A stretch of DNA of 64,000 nt from Pelomonas sp047654805 (GCF_047654805.1 NZ_JASGIV010000001.1:3410001-3474000), one strand, 5' to 3'; counted from the stretch's first letter, positions 23,783-34,093 are shown. Notes: generated by a model from the sequence alone, not told the origin. Numbers and translations are program-made.

Positions 23783-24097
23783 TGGTGCCCCGGGCCGGAC
23801 TCGAACCGGCATGCCGCGATGAAGCGGCGACGGATTTTCTTACCCCTTCGGCTTTCGCCGCCGCGCTGCCGCGTTTGGAGTCTGGAATGCGCCTTGGCCA
23901 TAGCGCTGTCGCCAGCCGCCTTAGGCCCCCGCCGTCCACTCTCTACACCTTCCTCGCTGGCGAGGCTTGGCTCGGCGTTACCTCGGCCGGCTGGCCAGGG
24001 GATTCGCCGACTTTGACGGGATTCACGCCGGCCGTTTCCGCACCGGGTGCTCAAATTTCATCAAGTCCGCTGTGTCTACCGATTTCACCACCGGGGC
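23783..24097 (-). tRNA. tRNA-Leu(UAA) split by a group I intron
   Basis: Exon 1 is 24063-24097 and exon 2 is 23783-23838, together a 91-nt tRNA with encoded CCA. The acceptor stem GCCCCGG/CCGGGGC closes exactly, the T-arm is GCCGG TTCGAGT CCGGC, and a long class II variable arm follows the anticodon stem. Joining the exons gives the loop CTTAAAA, so the anticodon is UAA. The interruption falls between anticodon positions 34 and 35, the classical tRNA-Leu(UAA) intron site of cyanobacteria and plastids. Confidence 0.92.
23839..24062 (-). ncRNA. Group I intron (IC3-like) in tRNA-Leu(UAA)
   Basis: A 224-nt insert whose 5' exon ends in U and which itself ends in G, as group I introns require. The core matches by eye the Azoarcus tRNA-Ile intron: AACGCCGAGCCAAGC (23965-23979), AAGGTGTAGAG (23941-23951), GACGGC (23931-23936), CCTAAGG (23919-23925) and CGCTATGG (23898-23905), in the same order. 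A P7-type pairing can be drawn between TGGA (about 23934-23938) and TCCA (about 23883-23886). No open reading frame or homing endonuclease is present. Self-splicing is predicted. Confidence 0.9.
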
Positions 24098-24149
24098 ACG
24101 CCGGCAGTTTAAGGGAAGCGAAGAGCTGCTTCATTGCACAAAGCGGACC

Positions 24150-24189
24150 GGAAAAGAAAACGGGAGATCCGACGAATCGGATCTCCCGT
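24150..24189 (-). terminator. Rho-independent terminator after the tRNA-Gly/Cys genes
   Basis: A perfect 13-bp stem (24160-24172 with 24177-24189, loop CGAA), followed on the minus strand by TTTTCTTTTC. It ends the transcript before the split tRNA-Leu gene. Confidence 0.85.
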
Positions 24190-24195
24190 GAAGCC

Positions 24196-24271
24196 TGGAG
24201 CGGGATAAGAGGCTCGAACTCTCGACCTATACCTTGGCAAGGTATCGCTCTACCAACTGAGCTAATCCCGC
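24196..24271 (-). tRNA. tRNA-Gly(GCC)
   Basis: 76 nt with encoded CCA. Acceptor GCGGGAT, anticodon loop TTGCCAA (GCC). Identical in sequence to the copy at 24544-24619. Confidence 0.97.
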
Positions 24272-24308
24272 ATCGGACGGGCCTTGCGGCACGCCGTGGC
24301 GTAAACAC

Positions 24309-24384
24309 TGGAGCGGGTAACGAGGCTCGAACTCGTGACCTCAACCTTGGCAAGGTTGCGCTCTACCAACTGAGCTACACCCGC
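24309..24384 (-). tRNA. tRNA-Gly(GCC), variant copy
   Basis: 76 nt with encoded CCA. Acceptor GCGGGTG, anticodon GCC. It differs from the two identical neighbours in the acceptor, anticodon and T stems with compensating changes, so it is functional. Confidence 0.97.
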
Positions 24385-24396
24385 ATGAGTGCTATT

Positions 24397-24470
24397 TGGA
24401 GGCGCGATCCGGAGTCGAACCGGACTAACCGGATTTGCAATCCGGGGCATAACCGCTTTGCTATCGCGCC
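24397..24470 (-). tRNA. tRNA-Cys(GCA)
   Basis: 74 nt with encoded CCA. Acceptor GGCGCGA, anticodon stem-loop CGGATTGCAAATCCG with anticodon GCA. Confidence 0.97.
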
Positions 24471-24506
24471 GCCGTAAACCCGATCAAAGCCGTTGGTGCG
24501 ACTTTG

Positions 24507-24534
24507 ACGAAAAAGGGAAGCCGGGGCTTCCCTT
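24507..24534 (-). terminator. Terminator-like hairpin between tRNA-Gly and tRNA-Cys
   Basis: AAGGGAAGCC pairs with GGCTTCCCTT (24513-24534) and is followed on the minus strand by TTTTCG. It could terminate the first tRNA-Gly or separate it from the Cys-Gly-Gly unit. Confidence 0.6.
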
Positions 24535-24543
24535 CGAAATACA

Positions 24544-24619
24544 TGGAGCGGGATAAGAGGCTCGAACTCTCGACCTATACCTTGGCAAGGTATCGCTCTA
24601 CCAACTGAGCTAATCCCGC
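24544..24619 (-). tRNA. tRNA-Gly(GCC)
   Basis: 76 nt with encoded CCA, anticodon GCC; first tRNA of the cluster in transcription order and identical to the copy at 24196-24271. Confidence 0.97.
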
Positions 24620-24670
24620 TTTGTTTCACCAGACATTCAGCGCTTGCGTTGCTTGTCTAGCGAAGCTGGC

Positions 24671-24700
24671 ATTGTAATCCATTTTTTGGTCGGATGACAA
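24671..24700 (-). promoter_or_regulatory. Promoter of the tRNA cluster
   Basis: TTGTCA (24695-24700) and TACAAT (24671-24676), each 5/6 to consensus, lie 18 bp apart, about 50 bp upstream of the first tRNA-Gly and just behind the lon stop codon. Confidence 0.6.
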
Positions 24701-24713
24701 GCCAGTCGCACAC

Positions 24714-27128
24714 TCAATGCGGCACGACCGTGCTCTTGGCCGCGCCCTCCTCCGGCTTCGCCGCGCTGACGGGCACTTCCTCGTCCGGCAGCGGCGTCGG
24801 CACGGACTCCAGAGCAACCTCCAGCACACGTTCGATCCAGCGCACAGGCACGATCTCCAGCTGGTTCTTCACGTTCTCCGGGATGTCCTGCAGGTCCTTG
24901 ACGTTCTCTTCCGGGATCATCACGGTCTTGATGCCGCCGCGGTGGGCCGCGAGCAGCTTCTCCTTCAGGCCTCCAATCGCCGTGACCTCGCCACGCAGCG
25001 TGATCTCGCCGGTCATGGCGACATCAGCGCGCACCGGGATGCCAGTAAGCGCCGACACGAAGGCCGTCGTCATCGCGGCACCCGCGCTCGGACCGTCCTT
25101 GGGCGTGGCGCCATCGGGTACGTGCACGTGCACGTCGCGCTTCTCGAAGACCTCGTCCTTGATGCCCAGCCGACGGGCTCGCGAACGCACAACGGTGCGC
25201 GCTGCCTCGACGGACTCCTTCATCACGTCACCCAGTGAACCCGTACGGATGATGTTGCCCTTGCCCGGCATCGCAGTGGCTTCGATGGTCAGCAGGTCGC
25301 CGCCCACCTCGGTCCACGCAAGGCCAACCACCTGGCCGACCTGATTCTTCTTCTCCGCACGGCCAAAGTCGTACTTGCGCACACCCAAGAAGTCGTGGAG
25401 GTTGTCCTCGGTGACTACCACCTTGCCCTCGTAGGTCTTGAGCTGGATGCCCTTGACCACCTTGCGACAGATCTTGGACATCTCGCGCTCAAGCGAGCGC
25501 ACGCCAGCTTCCCGCGTGTAGTAGCGGATGACGCCACGGACGGCCGACTCGGTGACCTCCAATTCCTCGTCCAGCACGCCGTTGTTCTTGCGCTGCTTGG
25601 GCAACAGGTAAGTCTGGGCGATGTTGACCTTCTCGTCCTCCGTGTAGCCCGACAGGCGAATGACCTCCATGCGGTCCAGCAGGGCCGGCGGGATGTTCAT
25701 CGAGTTGGAGGTGGCGACGAACATCACGTCCGAGAGGTCAAAGTCGACCTCGACGTAGTGGTCGCCGAAGGTGTGGTTCTGCTCGGGGTCCAACACCTCA
25801 AGCAGCGCCGACGACGGATCGCCGCGGAAATCCATACCCAGCTTGTCGATCTCGTCGAGCAGGAACAGCGGATTGCGCACGCCCACCTTGGACAGCGACT
25901 GCAACACCTTACCCGGCATGGAGCCGATGTAAGTGCGGCGGTGGCCACGGATCTCGGCCTCGTCACGCACACCGCCCAGCGCCATGCGGATGAACTTGCG
26001 GCCGGTGGCGCGCGCCACGCTCTGGCCGAGCGAGGTCTTGCCCACGCCCGGAGGGCCGACCAGGCACAGGATGGGAGCCTTGACCTTGTCCACGCGCTGC
26101 TGCACCGCAAGGTACTCAAGGATGCGGTCCTTGACCTTCTCAAGGCCGTAGTGGTCTTCGTTCAGCACATCCTCGGCATTCTTGAGGTCGTGCTTGATCT
26201 TGGTCTTCTTGCTCCAGGGCAGATTGACCAGCGTATCGATGTAGTTGCGCACGACCGTGGCTTCGGCAGACATGGGCGACATCAGCTTGAGCTTCTTCAG
26301 CTCCGCGTCGGCCTTCTTGCGCGCCTCCTTGGGCATCTTGGCGGCGAGGATCTTCTTCTCGAGTTCCTCCATGTCGGCGCCTTCTTCGCCGTCACCCAGC
26401 TCCTTCTGGATCGCCTTGACCTGCTCGTTCAAGTAGTACTCGCGCTGGCTCTTCTCCATCTGGCGCTTGACTCGGCCACGGATGCGCTTCTCCACCTGCA
26501 GGATGTCAACTTCGTGCTCCAGCAGGTCCAGCAGCTTTTCAAGGCGCTTGGCCACATCGGCCAGATCGAGCACGGCCTGCTTGGCGTCGAGCTTGAGCGG
26601 CAGGTGGGCAGCGATGGTGTCGGCCAGGCGGCCGGGATCGTCAATGCCGCCGATGGACGTGAGGATCTCGGGCGGGATCTTCTTGTTGAGCTTGACGTAC
26701 TGGTCGAACTGCTGCGTCACAGCGCGGCGCAGGGCCTCGACTTCGGGCGCGTGCTCGGTCTCGGGCGGGATGGGCGTGACTTCGGCGACGAAGTGCTCAC
26801 CCGGCTCGGTGATGGACTGGGTCGTGGCGCGCTGCAAGCCCTCGACCAGCACCTTCACGGTACCGTCAGGCAGCTTCAGCATCTGCAGGATGCTGGAGAC
26901 GCAGCCGACCTCGAACATGTCCTCGGGCTTGGGCTCGTCCTTGCCGGCGGCCTTCTGGGCGACCAGCATGATCTGGCGGCCGGCCTCCATCGCGGCTTCC
27001 AGCGCCTTGATGGACTTGGGGCGCCCGACGAACAGCGGGATGACCATGTGCGGGAACACGACCACGTCACGCAGCGGCAGCAGCGGCAGCGTGATCGGAT
27101 CGGCGGGGAGGATGGGGTGTCCGGACAT
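24714..27128 (-). CDS. lon: ATP-dependent protease Lon
   Basis: 804-residue soluble AAA+ serine protease degrading misfolded and regulatory proteins. In order: N-terminal LAN domain (LPLLPLRDVVVFPHMVIPLFVG), coiled region, Walker A GPPGVGKTSLGQS, Walker B FLLDEIDK, and the C-terminal protease with catalytic Ser in DGPSAGAAM and Lys in GGLKEKLLAAHRGG. GAGAGG precedes the ATG. It lies 71 bp behind clpX with its own heat-shock-type promoter in the gap. Confidence 0.98.
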   Translation of the reverse strand: MSGHPILPADPITLPLLPLRDVVVFPHMVIPLFVGRPKSIKALEAAMEAGRQIMLVAQKAAGKDEPKPEDMFEVGCVSSILQMLKLPDGTVKVLVEGLQRATTQSITEPGEHFVAEVTPIPPETEHAPEVEALRRAVTQQFDQYVKLNKKIPPEILTSIGGIDDPGRLADTIAAHLPLKLDAKQAVLDLADVAKRLEKLLDLLEHEVDILQVEKRIRGRVKRQMEKSQREYYLNEQVKAIQKELGDGEEGADMEELEKKILAAKMPKEARKKADAELKKLKLMSPMSAEATVVRNYIDTLVNLPWSKKTKIKHDLKNAEDVLNEDHYGLEKVKDRILEYLAVQQRVDKVKAPILCLVGPPGVGKTSLGQSVARATGRKFIRMALGGVRDEAEIRGHRRTYIGSMPGKVLQSLSKVGVRNPLFLLDEIDKLGMDFRGDPSSALLEVLDPEQNHTFGDHYVEVDFDLSDVMFVATSNSMNIPPALLDRMEVIRLSGYTEDEKVNIAQTYLLPKQRKNNGVLDEELEVTESAVRGVIRYYTREAGVRSLEREMSKICRKVVKGIQLKTYEGKVVVTEDNLHDFLGVRKYDFGRAEKKNQVGQVVGLAWTEVGGDLLTIEATAMPGKGNIIRTGSLGDVMKESVEAARTVVRSRARRLGIKDEVFEKRDVHVHVPDGATPKDGPSAGAAMTTAFVSALTGIPVRADVAMTGEITLRGEVTAIGGLKEKLLAAHRGGIKTVMIPEENVKDLQDIPENVKNQLEIVPVRWIERVLEVALESVPTPLPDEEVPVSAAKPEEGAAKSTVVPH

Positions 27129-27151
27129 GAAGACCTCTCTTTCTCAGGCCG

Positions 27152-27179
27152 ATATCGGGCCTGAGAGGGCGATTGCAAG
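27152..27179 (-). promoter_or_regulatory. Sigma-32-like heat-shock promoter of lon
   Basis: CTTGCA (27174-27179), 14 bp, then CCCGATAT (27152-27159), which matches the RpoH consensus CTTGAA-N14-CCCCATnT at all but a few positions. The start would lie about 16 nt before the lon ATG. Confidence 0.6.
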
Positions 27180-27199
27180 CGGATGGGAAGGCGTGTGGC

Positions 27200-28471
<1,272 letters not shown>

Positions 28472-28533
28472 GGGTCTGCTCGGAAATGCCAGGGAACAGG
28501 CGGGTGCCTGAATGATGATAGACCAAACGATCT

Positions 28534-28595
28534 CGGGGCCCTTGTGGGGATAAGGGCCCCGATTCCGCTGCGAATCCGGGGGCGGTTACGCCCCC
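28534..28595 (-). other. Two GC-rich hairpins in the clpP-clpX gap
   Basis: On the minus strand GGGGGCG/CGCCCCC (28578-28595) and CGGGGCCCTT/AAGGGCCCCG (28534-28561) form stable stems. Neither is followed by a T-run, so they may protect or process the clpP transcript more than terminate it. Confidence 0.4.
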
Positions 28596-28602
28596 TCACA
28601 AC

Positions 28603-29211
28603 TCAGGGCCGATGTTCCAGCACCTGGTCGATCAAGCCGTAGCTCTGCGCCTCGGCGGCTGACATGAAATAGTCGCGCTCGGTATCCGACTGGATTTTCT
28701 CCAGCGTCTGGCCGCTGCGCTCGGCCAGGATGCGATTCAGGGTCTCGCGAGTCTTCAGGATTTCACGCGCATGGATTTCAATATCCGTGGCCTGACCCTG
28801 CGCACCGCCAAGCGGCTGATGGATCATGACCTTGGCGTTGGGCAGCGCGAAACGCTTGCCCTTGGCGCCGGCAGAAAGCAGGAAGGCGCCCATGCTGGCC
28901 GCCATGCCCATGCACAAGGTCGAGACCTCGGGTTTGATGAACTGCATGGTGTCGAAGATGGACATGCCGGCCGACACGCTGCCGCCGGGGCTGTTGATGT
29001 AGAGCGAGATGTCCTTGTCGGGGTTCTCGCTCTCCAGGAACAGCAGCTGGGCGACGACCAGGTTAGCCACCGCGTCGTTGACGGGGCCGACCAGGAAGAC
29101 GATGCGCTCGCGCAGCAGGCGCGAGTAGATGTCGTAGGCGCGCTCGCCACGGCCGGACTGTTCGATGACCATGGGGACCAGCCCCAGGTTACTGGTGTCG
29201 AGAGCGCTCAT
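28603..29211 (-). CDS. clpP: ATP-dependent Clp protease proteolytic subunit ClpP
   Basis: 202-residue serine peptidase forming the tetradecameric chamber used by ClpX. The catalytic Ser is in GMAASMGAFLL, His in MIHQPLGG, and Asp in the following helix region (ERDYF). AAGGA precedes the ATG. It is first in a clpP-clpX transcript downstream of a terminated tig gene. Confidence 0.98.
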   Translation of the reverse strand: MSALDTSNLGLVPMVIEQSGRGERAYDIYSRLLRERIVFLVGPVNDAVANLVVAQLLFLESENPDKDISLYINSPGGSVSAGMSIFDTMQFIKPEVSTLCMGMAASMGAFLLSAGAKGKRFALPNAKVMIHQPLGGAQGQATDIEIHAREILKTRETLNRILAERSGQTLEKIQSDTERDYFMSAAEAQSYGLIDQVLEHRP

Positions 29212-29243
29212 TCAGATCCTTGAAGACAAAGCGGTAACAGCTG

Positions 29244-29271
29244 TTATGGGGACGGATTATGGCCACGCAAG
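29244..29271 (-). promoter_or_regulatory. Sigma-32-like heat-shock promoter of clpP
   Basis: CTTGCG (29266-29271), a 14-bp spacer, and CCCCATAA (29244-29251). The -10 keeps the full CCCCAT core of RpoH promoters. It directly follows the T-run of the tig terminator. Confidence 0.65.
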
Positions 29272-29272
29272 T

Positions 29273-29305
29273 AAAAAAGGCGCCGGCCTTGCGGCACGGC
29301 GCCTT
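29273..29305 (-). terminator. Rho-independent terminator of tig
   Basis: AAGGCGCCG pairs with CGGCGCCTT (29277-29305; an inner GCC/GGC pair closes the loop), followed on the minus strand by TTTTTT. Confidence 0.85.
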
Positions 29306-29322
29306 CGTGAGGCGAAGGACTC

Positions 29323-30636
29323 TCAGTTGCCCTGGGCCATCAGTTCGTCGAAAGGCAGGGCCTTGTCAGACACCTTGGCCGTCGACAGCACGAAGTCCGT
29401 GACATTGTTCTCAACCACGACAGCTTCCACTTCGGCCATGCGCTCGCGGTCGCTCAGGTACCAGCGCATCACTTCGGCAGGCTTCTCGTAGCTCTGCGAC
29501 AGCTCTTCGATATGGGCCTGCAGCTGGGCCGGCTTGGCCTGCAGGTTGTTGGCGCGCACCAGCTCGGCAACGACCAGACCCAGGCGCACGCGGCGCTCAG
29601 CTTGCGGCTTGAACAGGTCAGCGGGGATTTCAGCCTTGTCGGCATCCTTGACGCCGCGCTTCTTCAGGTCTTCTCGAGCCTGGCCGACCATGCGCTCGGC
29701 CTCGCCCTGCACCAGCGCGTTGGGCACATCGAGCTCGGACGCAGCGACCAGGGCATCCATGACGGCACCCTTGTTGCGGGCCAGCACGCGGAACTTCACT
29801 TCGCGCTCGAGGTTCTTCTTGATGTCGGCACGCAGCGCGTCGACCGAAGCATCCTTGATGCCCAGCGACTTGGCGAACGCCTCGTTCACTTCCGGCAGGT
29901 GCTGGGCTTCGATCTTCTTCACCGTGACGAGGAAGTCGGCTTCCTTGCCGGCCACGTCCTTGCCATGGTAGTCCTCGGGGAACTGCAGCGGGAAGGTCTT
30001 GCTCTCGCCGGCCTTCATGCCACGCACGGCAGCGTCGAACTGCTCCAGCATCTGGCCTTCGCCGATCAGGAACTGGAAGCCTTCGGCCTTGCCGCCCTGG
30101 AAGGGCTCGCCGTCGATCTTGCCTTCGAAGTCGATCGTGACGCGGTCGCCCGCCTGGGCCACGTCGGCGGCCGGGCGCTGGGCGAAGGTGCGGCGCTGCT
30201 TGCGCAGGATCTCGACGGTCTTGTCGATGGCCTCGTCCGTTACGTCGCTGGTGACGCGCTCGACTTCGGCGGCGGCCAGGTCGCCGATCTTGACTTCGGG
30301 GTAGACCTCGAAGGTTGCATCGAACGCCATCTGGCCCTCGGGCGCCTCGTTCTTCTGCTCGATGCGGGGCATGCCGGCCACGCGCAGTTGGGCTTCGTTC
30401 GCCGCGCTGTTGAAGGCGGCGCCCAGCTTGTCGTTGACGACTTCGTACTGCACCGAGTAGCCGTAGCGCTGGGCCACGACGTTCATCGGCACCTTGCCGG
30501 GACGGAAGCCGTCGGCCTTGACGGTACGGGCCAGCTTCTTCAGGCGGGCTTCGACTTCGCTGTTGATGTCAGCGGCCGCGACGTGCAGGGTGATGCGGCG
30601 TTCCAGCTTTTCAAGGGTTTCGACGGTGACGGCCAT
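29323..30636 (-). CDS. tig: Trigger factor
   Basis: 437-residue ribosome-associated chaperone and peptidyl-prolyl isomerase. N-terminal ribosome-binding domain with the signature GFRPGKVPMNVV, central FKBP-type domain (AGDRVTIDFEGKIDGEPFQGGKAEGF), and a C-terminal helical cradle. Order tRNA-Leu, tig, clpP, clpX, lon is the standard proteobacterial arrangement. Confidence 0.98.
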   Translation of the reverse strand: MAVTVETLEKLERRITLHVAAADINSEVEARLKKLARTVKADGFRPGKVPMNVVAQRYGYSVQYEVVNDKLGAAFNSAANEAQLRVAGMPRIEQKNEAPEGQMAFDATFEVYPEVKIGDLAAAEVERVTSDVTDEAIDKTVEILRKQRRTFAQRPAADVAQAGDRVTIDFEGKIDGEPFQGGKAEGFQFLIGEGQMLEQFDAAVRGMKAGESKTFPLQFPEDYHGKDVAGKEADFLVTVKKIEAQHLPEVNEAFAKSLGIKDASVDALRADIKKNLEREVKFRVLARNKGAVMDALVAASELDVPNALVQGEAERMVGQAREDLKKRGVKDADKAEIPADLFKPQAERRVRLGLVVAELVRANNLQAKPAQLQAHIEELSQSYEKPAEVMRWYLSDRERMAEVEAVVVENNVTDFVLSTAKVSDKALPFDELMAQGN

Positions 30637-30667
30637 GATGGACTCGGGAACAGTTGAAGGACAGTGG

Positions 30668-30754
30668 TGGTGCGCGGGGCCGGACTCGAACCGGCACGCC
30701 CGTGAAGGCGTCAGGACCTAAACCTGGTGCGTCTACCAATTTCGCCACCCGCGC
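30668..30754 (-). tRNA. tRNA-Leu(UAG)
   Basis: 87-nt class II tRNA with encoded CCA. Acceptor GCGCGGG, anticodon loop TTTAGGT (UAG), variable stem CGCC/GGCG. Uninterrupted, unlike tRNA-Leu(UAA) in the same window. Confidence 0.96.
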
Positions 30755-30899
30755 GGGTCTTGCTTGGATTGCTGTTTGCTGCCGTTCGGCATGGTGCAGC
30801 AACCCTGTAGGCGATTCGGCAAACCGGCGATTGTAGCGATCTCCCGCGGTTTGCCCGCCGCCCCTTGTGCGCGGGGCGGCAAAACCCTGACGAACAGGG

Positions 30900-33800
30900 T
30901 CAGAGCTGGCTGCCGACTTCCTCGTGCAGTTGGCTGTGCATGCGGCTGTGCTCCTCGGGCCGCTGCACGCGGAACCAGGCCGCGTACATGGCCGGCAGCG
31001 CCAGCAGTGTCAGCACGGTGGCGACGATGAGGCCGCCCATGATGGCCACGGCCATCGGCCCCCAGAACACGCTGCGCGACAGCGGGATCATGGCCAGCAC
31101 CGCAGCAGCAGCGGTCAGCACGATGGGCCGGAAGCGTCTTACGGCCGACTCGACGATGGCCGACCAGTCCGGCACGCCGCGGGCGCGATCCTGCTCGATC
31201 TGGTCGATCAGGATGACCGAGTTGCGCATGATCATGCCCATCAGCGCAATCACCCCCAGCAGCGCCACGAAGCCAAACGGCCGGTTCAGTAGCAACAACG
31301 CCATCGCCACGCCGGCAATGCCCAGCGGACCGGTCAGGAAGACCAGCATCGCACGGCTGAAGCTCTGCAGCTGCAGCATCAGCAGCGTGAAGGTGATGAA
31401 CAGCATCACCGGCACGCCGGCCGCGATGGAGCCCTGGCCCTTGCTGCTCTCCTCCACCGCGCCTGCGATCTGGATGCCGTAGCCCGTGGGCATCTGCTTC
31501 TGCAGTTCATCCAGCTTGGGCCAGACCTCCTTGGTGACCGTCGCCCCTTGCAGTCCTTCAGCGACATCGCCCTGCACGGTGACTGCGTAGTTGCGCCCCT
31601 CGCGCCACATCACGCCGGGCTCCCAGGCGAACTCAACGCGTGCGATCTGCGTCAGAGGAATGGCGCGCCCCGTGCTGGTGGGCACGTAGGCATTGCCGAT
31701 GTCGGTGATGACCGCGCGCTCGTCCTCGGGCTGGCGCAGCACGATGTCAATGAGCTTGTCGGCCTCGCGGTACTGACCGATGACGGTACCCGACAGCAGC
31801 GTGCGCGCGGACTGCGCCAGCCCCTGACTGGTGACGCCCAGCGCCCTCGCCTTGTCCTGGTCCACGTTCAGGCGCAGAGTCTTGACGTTCTCGTTCCAGT
31901 TGTCGTTGACGCCTCGCATGTTGGGGCTGGCGCGCAGGATGTCCTTGGCCTTGTCGGCCCAGTCGCGAACCACCTTGGGGTCGGCGCCCGTGACGCGGAA
32001 CTGCACCGGGTATTGCACCGGCGGCCCGTTGGGCAGCAACTTGACCCGACCGCGCGCTTCCGGGAACTCTTCCGCCAGCACCGCCGGCAGGCGCTTGCGC
32101 AGCTCCTCGCGCTCGGCGAGCCCCTTGGGCAGCAGGATGGACTGCGTCACGTTCGATGCCGGGAAGATGGTGTCCAGCGGCAGGTAGAAGCGCGGCACGC
32201 CGGAGCCCACCCAGCTCGTGACCGTGGCGATGCCAGGCTCCTTGAGCATGCGGGCCTCGAAGCGCTTGGCCAGTGCCTCAGTCTCCTGGATCGTGGAGCC
32301 CTCGGGCAGCGTGAGATCCACCAGCACCTCGGGACGGCTGGAGTCCGGGAAGAACTGCTGCTGCACCCGGCCCATGCCAACCACGCCGAGTCCGAAAACG
32401 AGCAGTGTCAGGCCGATGGTCTTCCAGCGGTTCTCCACGCACCATCGCACCAGGTTGCGGAAGCGGTTGTAGAAGGGGGTGTCGAAGAGTTCGTGCGTCT
32501 CACCCTCGGCCGCCGGCCGGCTCTTGAGGAGCAGCGCGCCCAGGTAGGGCACGAAATAGACCGACGCCACCCAGGAGATCACCAGCGCCGCCGCAGTGAC
32601 GGCAAAGATCGCGAACGTGTACTCACCGGTTGTCGACTTCGCCAGGCCGATGGGCAGGAAACCCACCGCCGTGATCAGTGTGCCCGTCAACATGGGCATG
32701 GCCGTCACGTCGTAGGCGTAAGTGGCGGCGTGCATCTTGTCATAGCCCTCTTCGAGCTTGCGCACCATCATCTCGACGGCAATGATGGCGTCGTCCACCA
32801 GCAGACCCAACGCGATGATCAGTGAGCCCAGCGAGATCTTGTGCAGGCCCACGCCCCAATAGAACATCGCAACGAAGGTGATGGCCAGCACCAGCGGGAT
32901 GGTGATGGCGACAACGAGTCCGGGCCAGATGTCGATGCGCAACGGCCGGGTGTGCAGCCCCAGCGAGATGAAGCTGACTGCAAGCACGATGACGACGGCC
33001 TCGATCAGCACATGCACGAACTCGCCGACCGAGGTCGTGACAGCCTTGGGCTGATCTTGGATCTGCTCCAGGTGGATGCCCGCGGGCAGGTCCCGTTCTA
33101 TGCCCTTGAATGCAGCGTTCAAGGCCTTGCCCATCGCGATGATGTCACCGCCCTTGGCCATCGAGACCCCCAGCGCCAGCACTTCCTTGCCCTGATGACG
33201 CACCGTGGTGGTGGGCGGGTCGACGTAGGCACGCTTGATCTCCGCGATGTCGCCCAGGCGCAGCTGGCTGGCCGCGCCTGTCTGTGGGTTGACCGCTCGT
33301 ATCGGCAGCTCGGCCAGCGCCTGGGTGGACGTGAACTGCCCCTGCACGCGGATCTGGAAGTTGGCGCTGCCGGCATTTAGCACGCCCGCACCCTCGACCG
33401 CGTTTTGCGCGCCGATCTGGTTGATGACCTGGCTGAAGTCCAGCCCCAGTTGGGCCAGGCGCTTCTGCGAAACCTCGACGAAGAGCTTCTCGGGCTGGAT
33501 GCCCATGATCTCCACCTTGGCCACGTCCTTGACCTGCAGCAGCGCCTGGCGCACGCGGTCAGCATGCTCGCGCAATTCCTCGCGGCTGAAGCCGTCGCTG
33601 GAGAGCGCATAGATGGAGCCGTAGACGTCGCCGAACTCGTCGTTGAACAGCGGACCCAGCACGCCCTGCGGAAGTGTGGCCCGCATGTCGCCGACCTTCT
33701 TACGCACCTGATACCAGATCTCGGCCACCTCCTTGGGTGGCGTGCTGTCCTTGAGCTGGAAGATGGTGATGGACTCGCCGGGCTTCGTGGACGAGCGGAT

Positions 33801-34079
33801 CTTGTCCGCGTAGTTCACCTCCTGCAGCGTCTTCTCGATCTTGTCCGTGACCTGATCGGCCATCTGCTGTGCCGTGGCGCCCGGCCAGAAGGCCTGGATG
33901 ACCATCACACGGAAGGTGAATGGCGGGTCCTCGTCCTGGCCGAGCTGGAAGTAGGCGGCGAAGCCCATCAGCATCAGCACCACCATCAAGTAGCGCGTCA
34001 GTGCCGGATGCTCCAGCGCCCAGCGCGAGACGTTGAACCCGCCGACGTAGGGTTGCTTGGTGATCGGGGAACTGTTCAT
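30900..34079 (-). CDS. RND efflux transporter permease (AcrB/MexF superfamily)
   Basis: 1059-residue inner-membrane proton-driven efflux pump. After the first transmembrane helix it has the periplasmic start LGQDEDPPFTFRVMVIQAFWPGA, the signature of a subgroup distinct from AcrB. The TM4 proton-relay pair is present in GLLVDDAIIAVEMM, followed by a second half with IQAFWPG-like internal duplication and ALMGMIMRNSVILIDQIEQD. It lies 14 bp behind the membrane fusion protein. No outer membrane channel gene is adjacent. Substrate unknown; solvents or drugs are likely for this group. Confidence 0.94.
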   Translation of the reverse strand: MNSSPITKQPYVGGFNVSRWALEHPALTRYLMVVLMLMGFAAYFQLGQDEDPPFTFRVMVIQAFWPGATAQQMADQVTDKIEKTLQEVNYADKIRSSTKPGESITIFQLKDSTPPKEVAEIWYQVRKKVGDMRATLPQGVLGPLFNDEFGDVYGSIYALSSDGFSREELREHADRVRQALLQVKDVAKVEIMGIQPEKLFVEVSQKRLAQLGLDFSQVINQIGAQNAVEGAGVLNAGSANFQIRVQGQFTSTQALAELPIRAVNPQTGAASQLRLGDIAEIKRAYVDPPTTTVRHQGKEVLALGVSMAKGGDIIAMGKALNAAFKGIERDLPAGIHLEQIQDQPKAVTTSVGEFVHVLIEAVVIVLAVSFISLGLHTRPLRIDIWPGLVVAITIPLVLAITFVAMFYWGVGLHKISLGSLIIALGLLVDDAIIAVEMMVRKLEEGYDKMHAATYAYDVTAMPMLTGTLITAVGFLPIGLAKSTTGEYTFAIFAVTAAALVISWVASVYFVPYLGALLLKSRPAAEGETHELFDTPFYNRFRNLVRWCVENRWKTIGLTLLVFGLGVVGMGRVQQQFFPDSSRPEVLVDLTLPEGSTIQETEALAKRFEARMLKEPGIATVTSWVGSGVPRFYLPLDTIFPASNVTQSILLPKGLAEREELRKRLPAVLAEEFPEARGRVKLLPNGPPVQYPVQFRVTGADPKVVRDWADKAKDILRASPNMRGVNDNWNENVKTLRLNVDQDKARALGVTSQGLAQSARTLLSGTVIGQYREADKLIDIVLRQPEDERAVITDIGNAYVPTSTGRAIPLTQIARVEFAWEPGVMWREGRNYAVTVQGDVAEGLQGATVTKEVWPKLDELQKQMPTGYGIQIAGAVEESSKGQGSIAAGVPVMLFITFTLLMLQLQSFSRAMLVFLTGPLGIAGVAMALLLLNRPFGFVALLGVIALMGMIMRNSVILIDQIEQDRARGVPDWSAIVESAVRRFRPIVLTAAAAVLAMIPLSRSVFWGPMAVAIMGGLIVATVLTLLALPAMYAAWFRVQRPEEHSRMHSQLHEEVGSQL

Positions 34080-34093
34080 CGTGCGGCCCCGGC

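Noticed and set aside
23768..24477. Several short frames over the tRNA cluster
   Set aside because: They read through tRNA genes and the group I intron on the opposite strand.
25395..27164. 589-codon plus-strand frame opposite lon
   Set aside because: Antisense shadow of Lon.
29235..29246. Palindrome TAACAGCTGTTA upstream of clpP as an operator
   Set aside because: Short and isolated; overlaps the predicted transcription start and a known regulator cannot be assigned.
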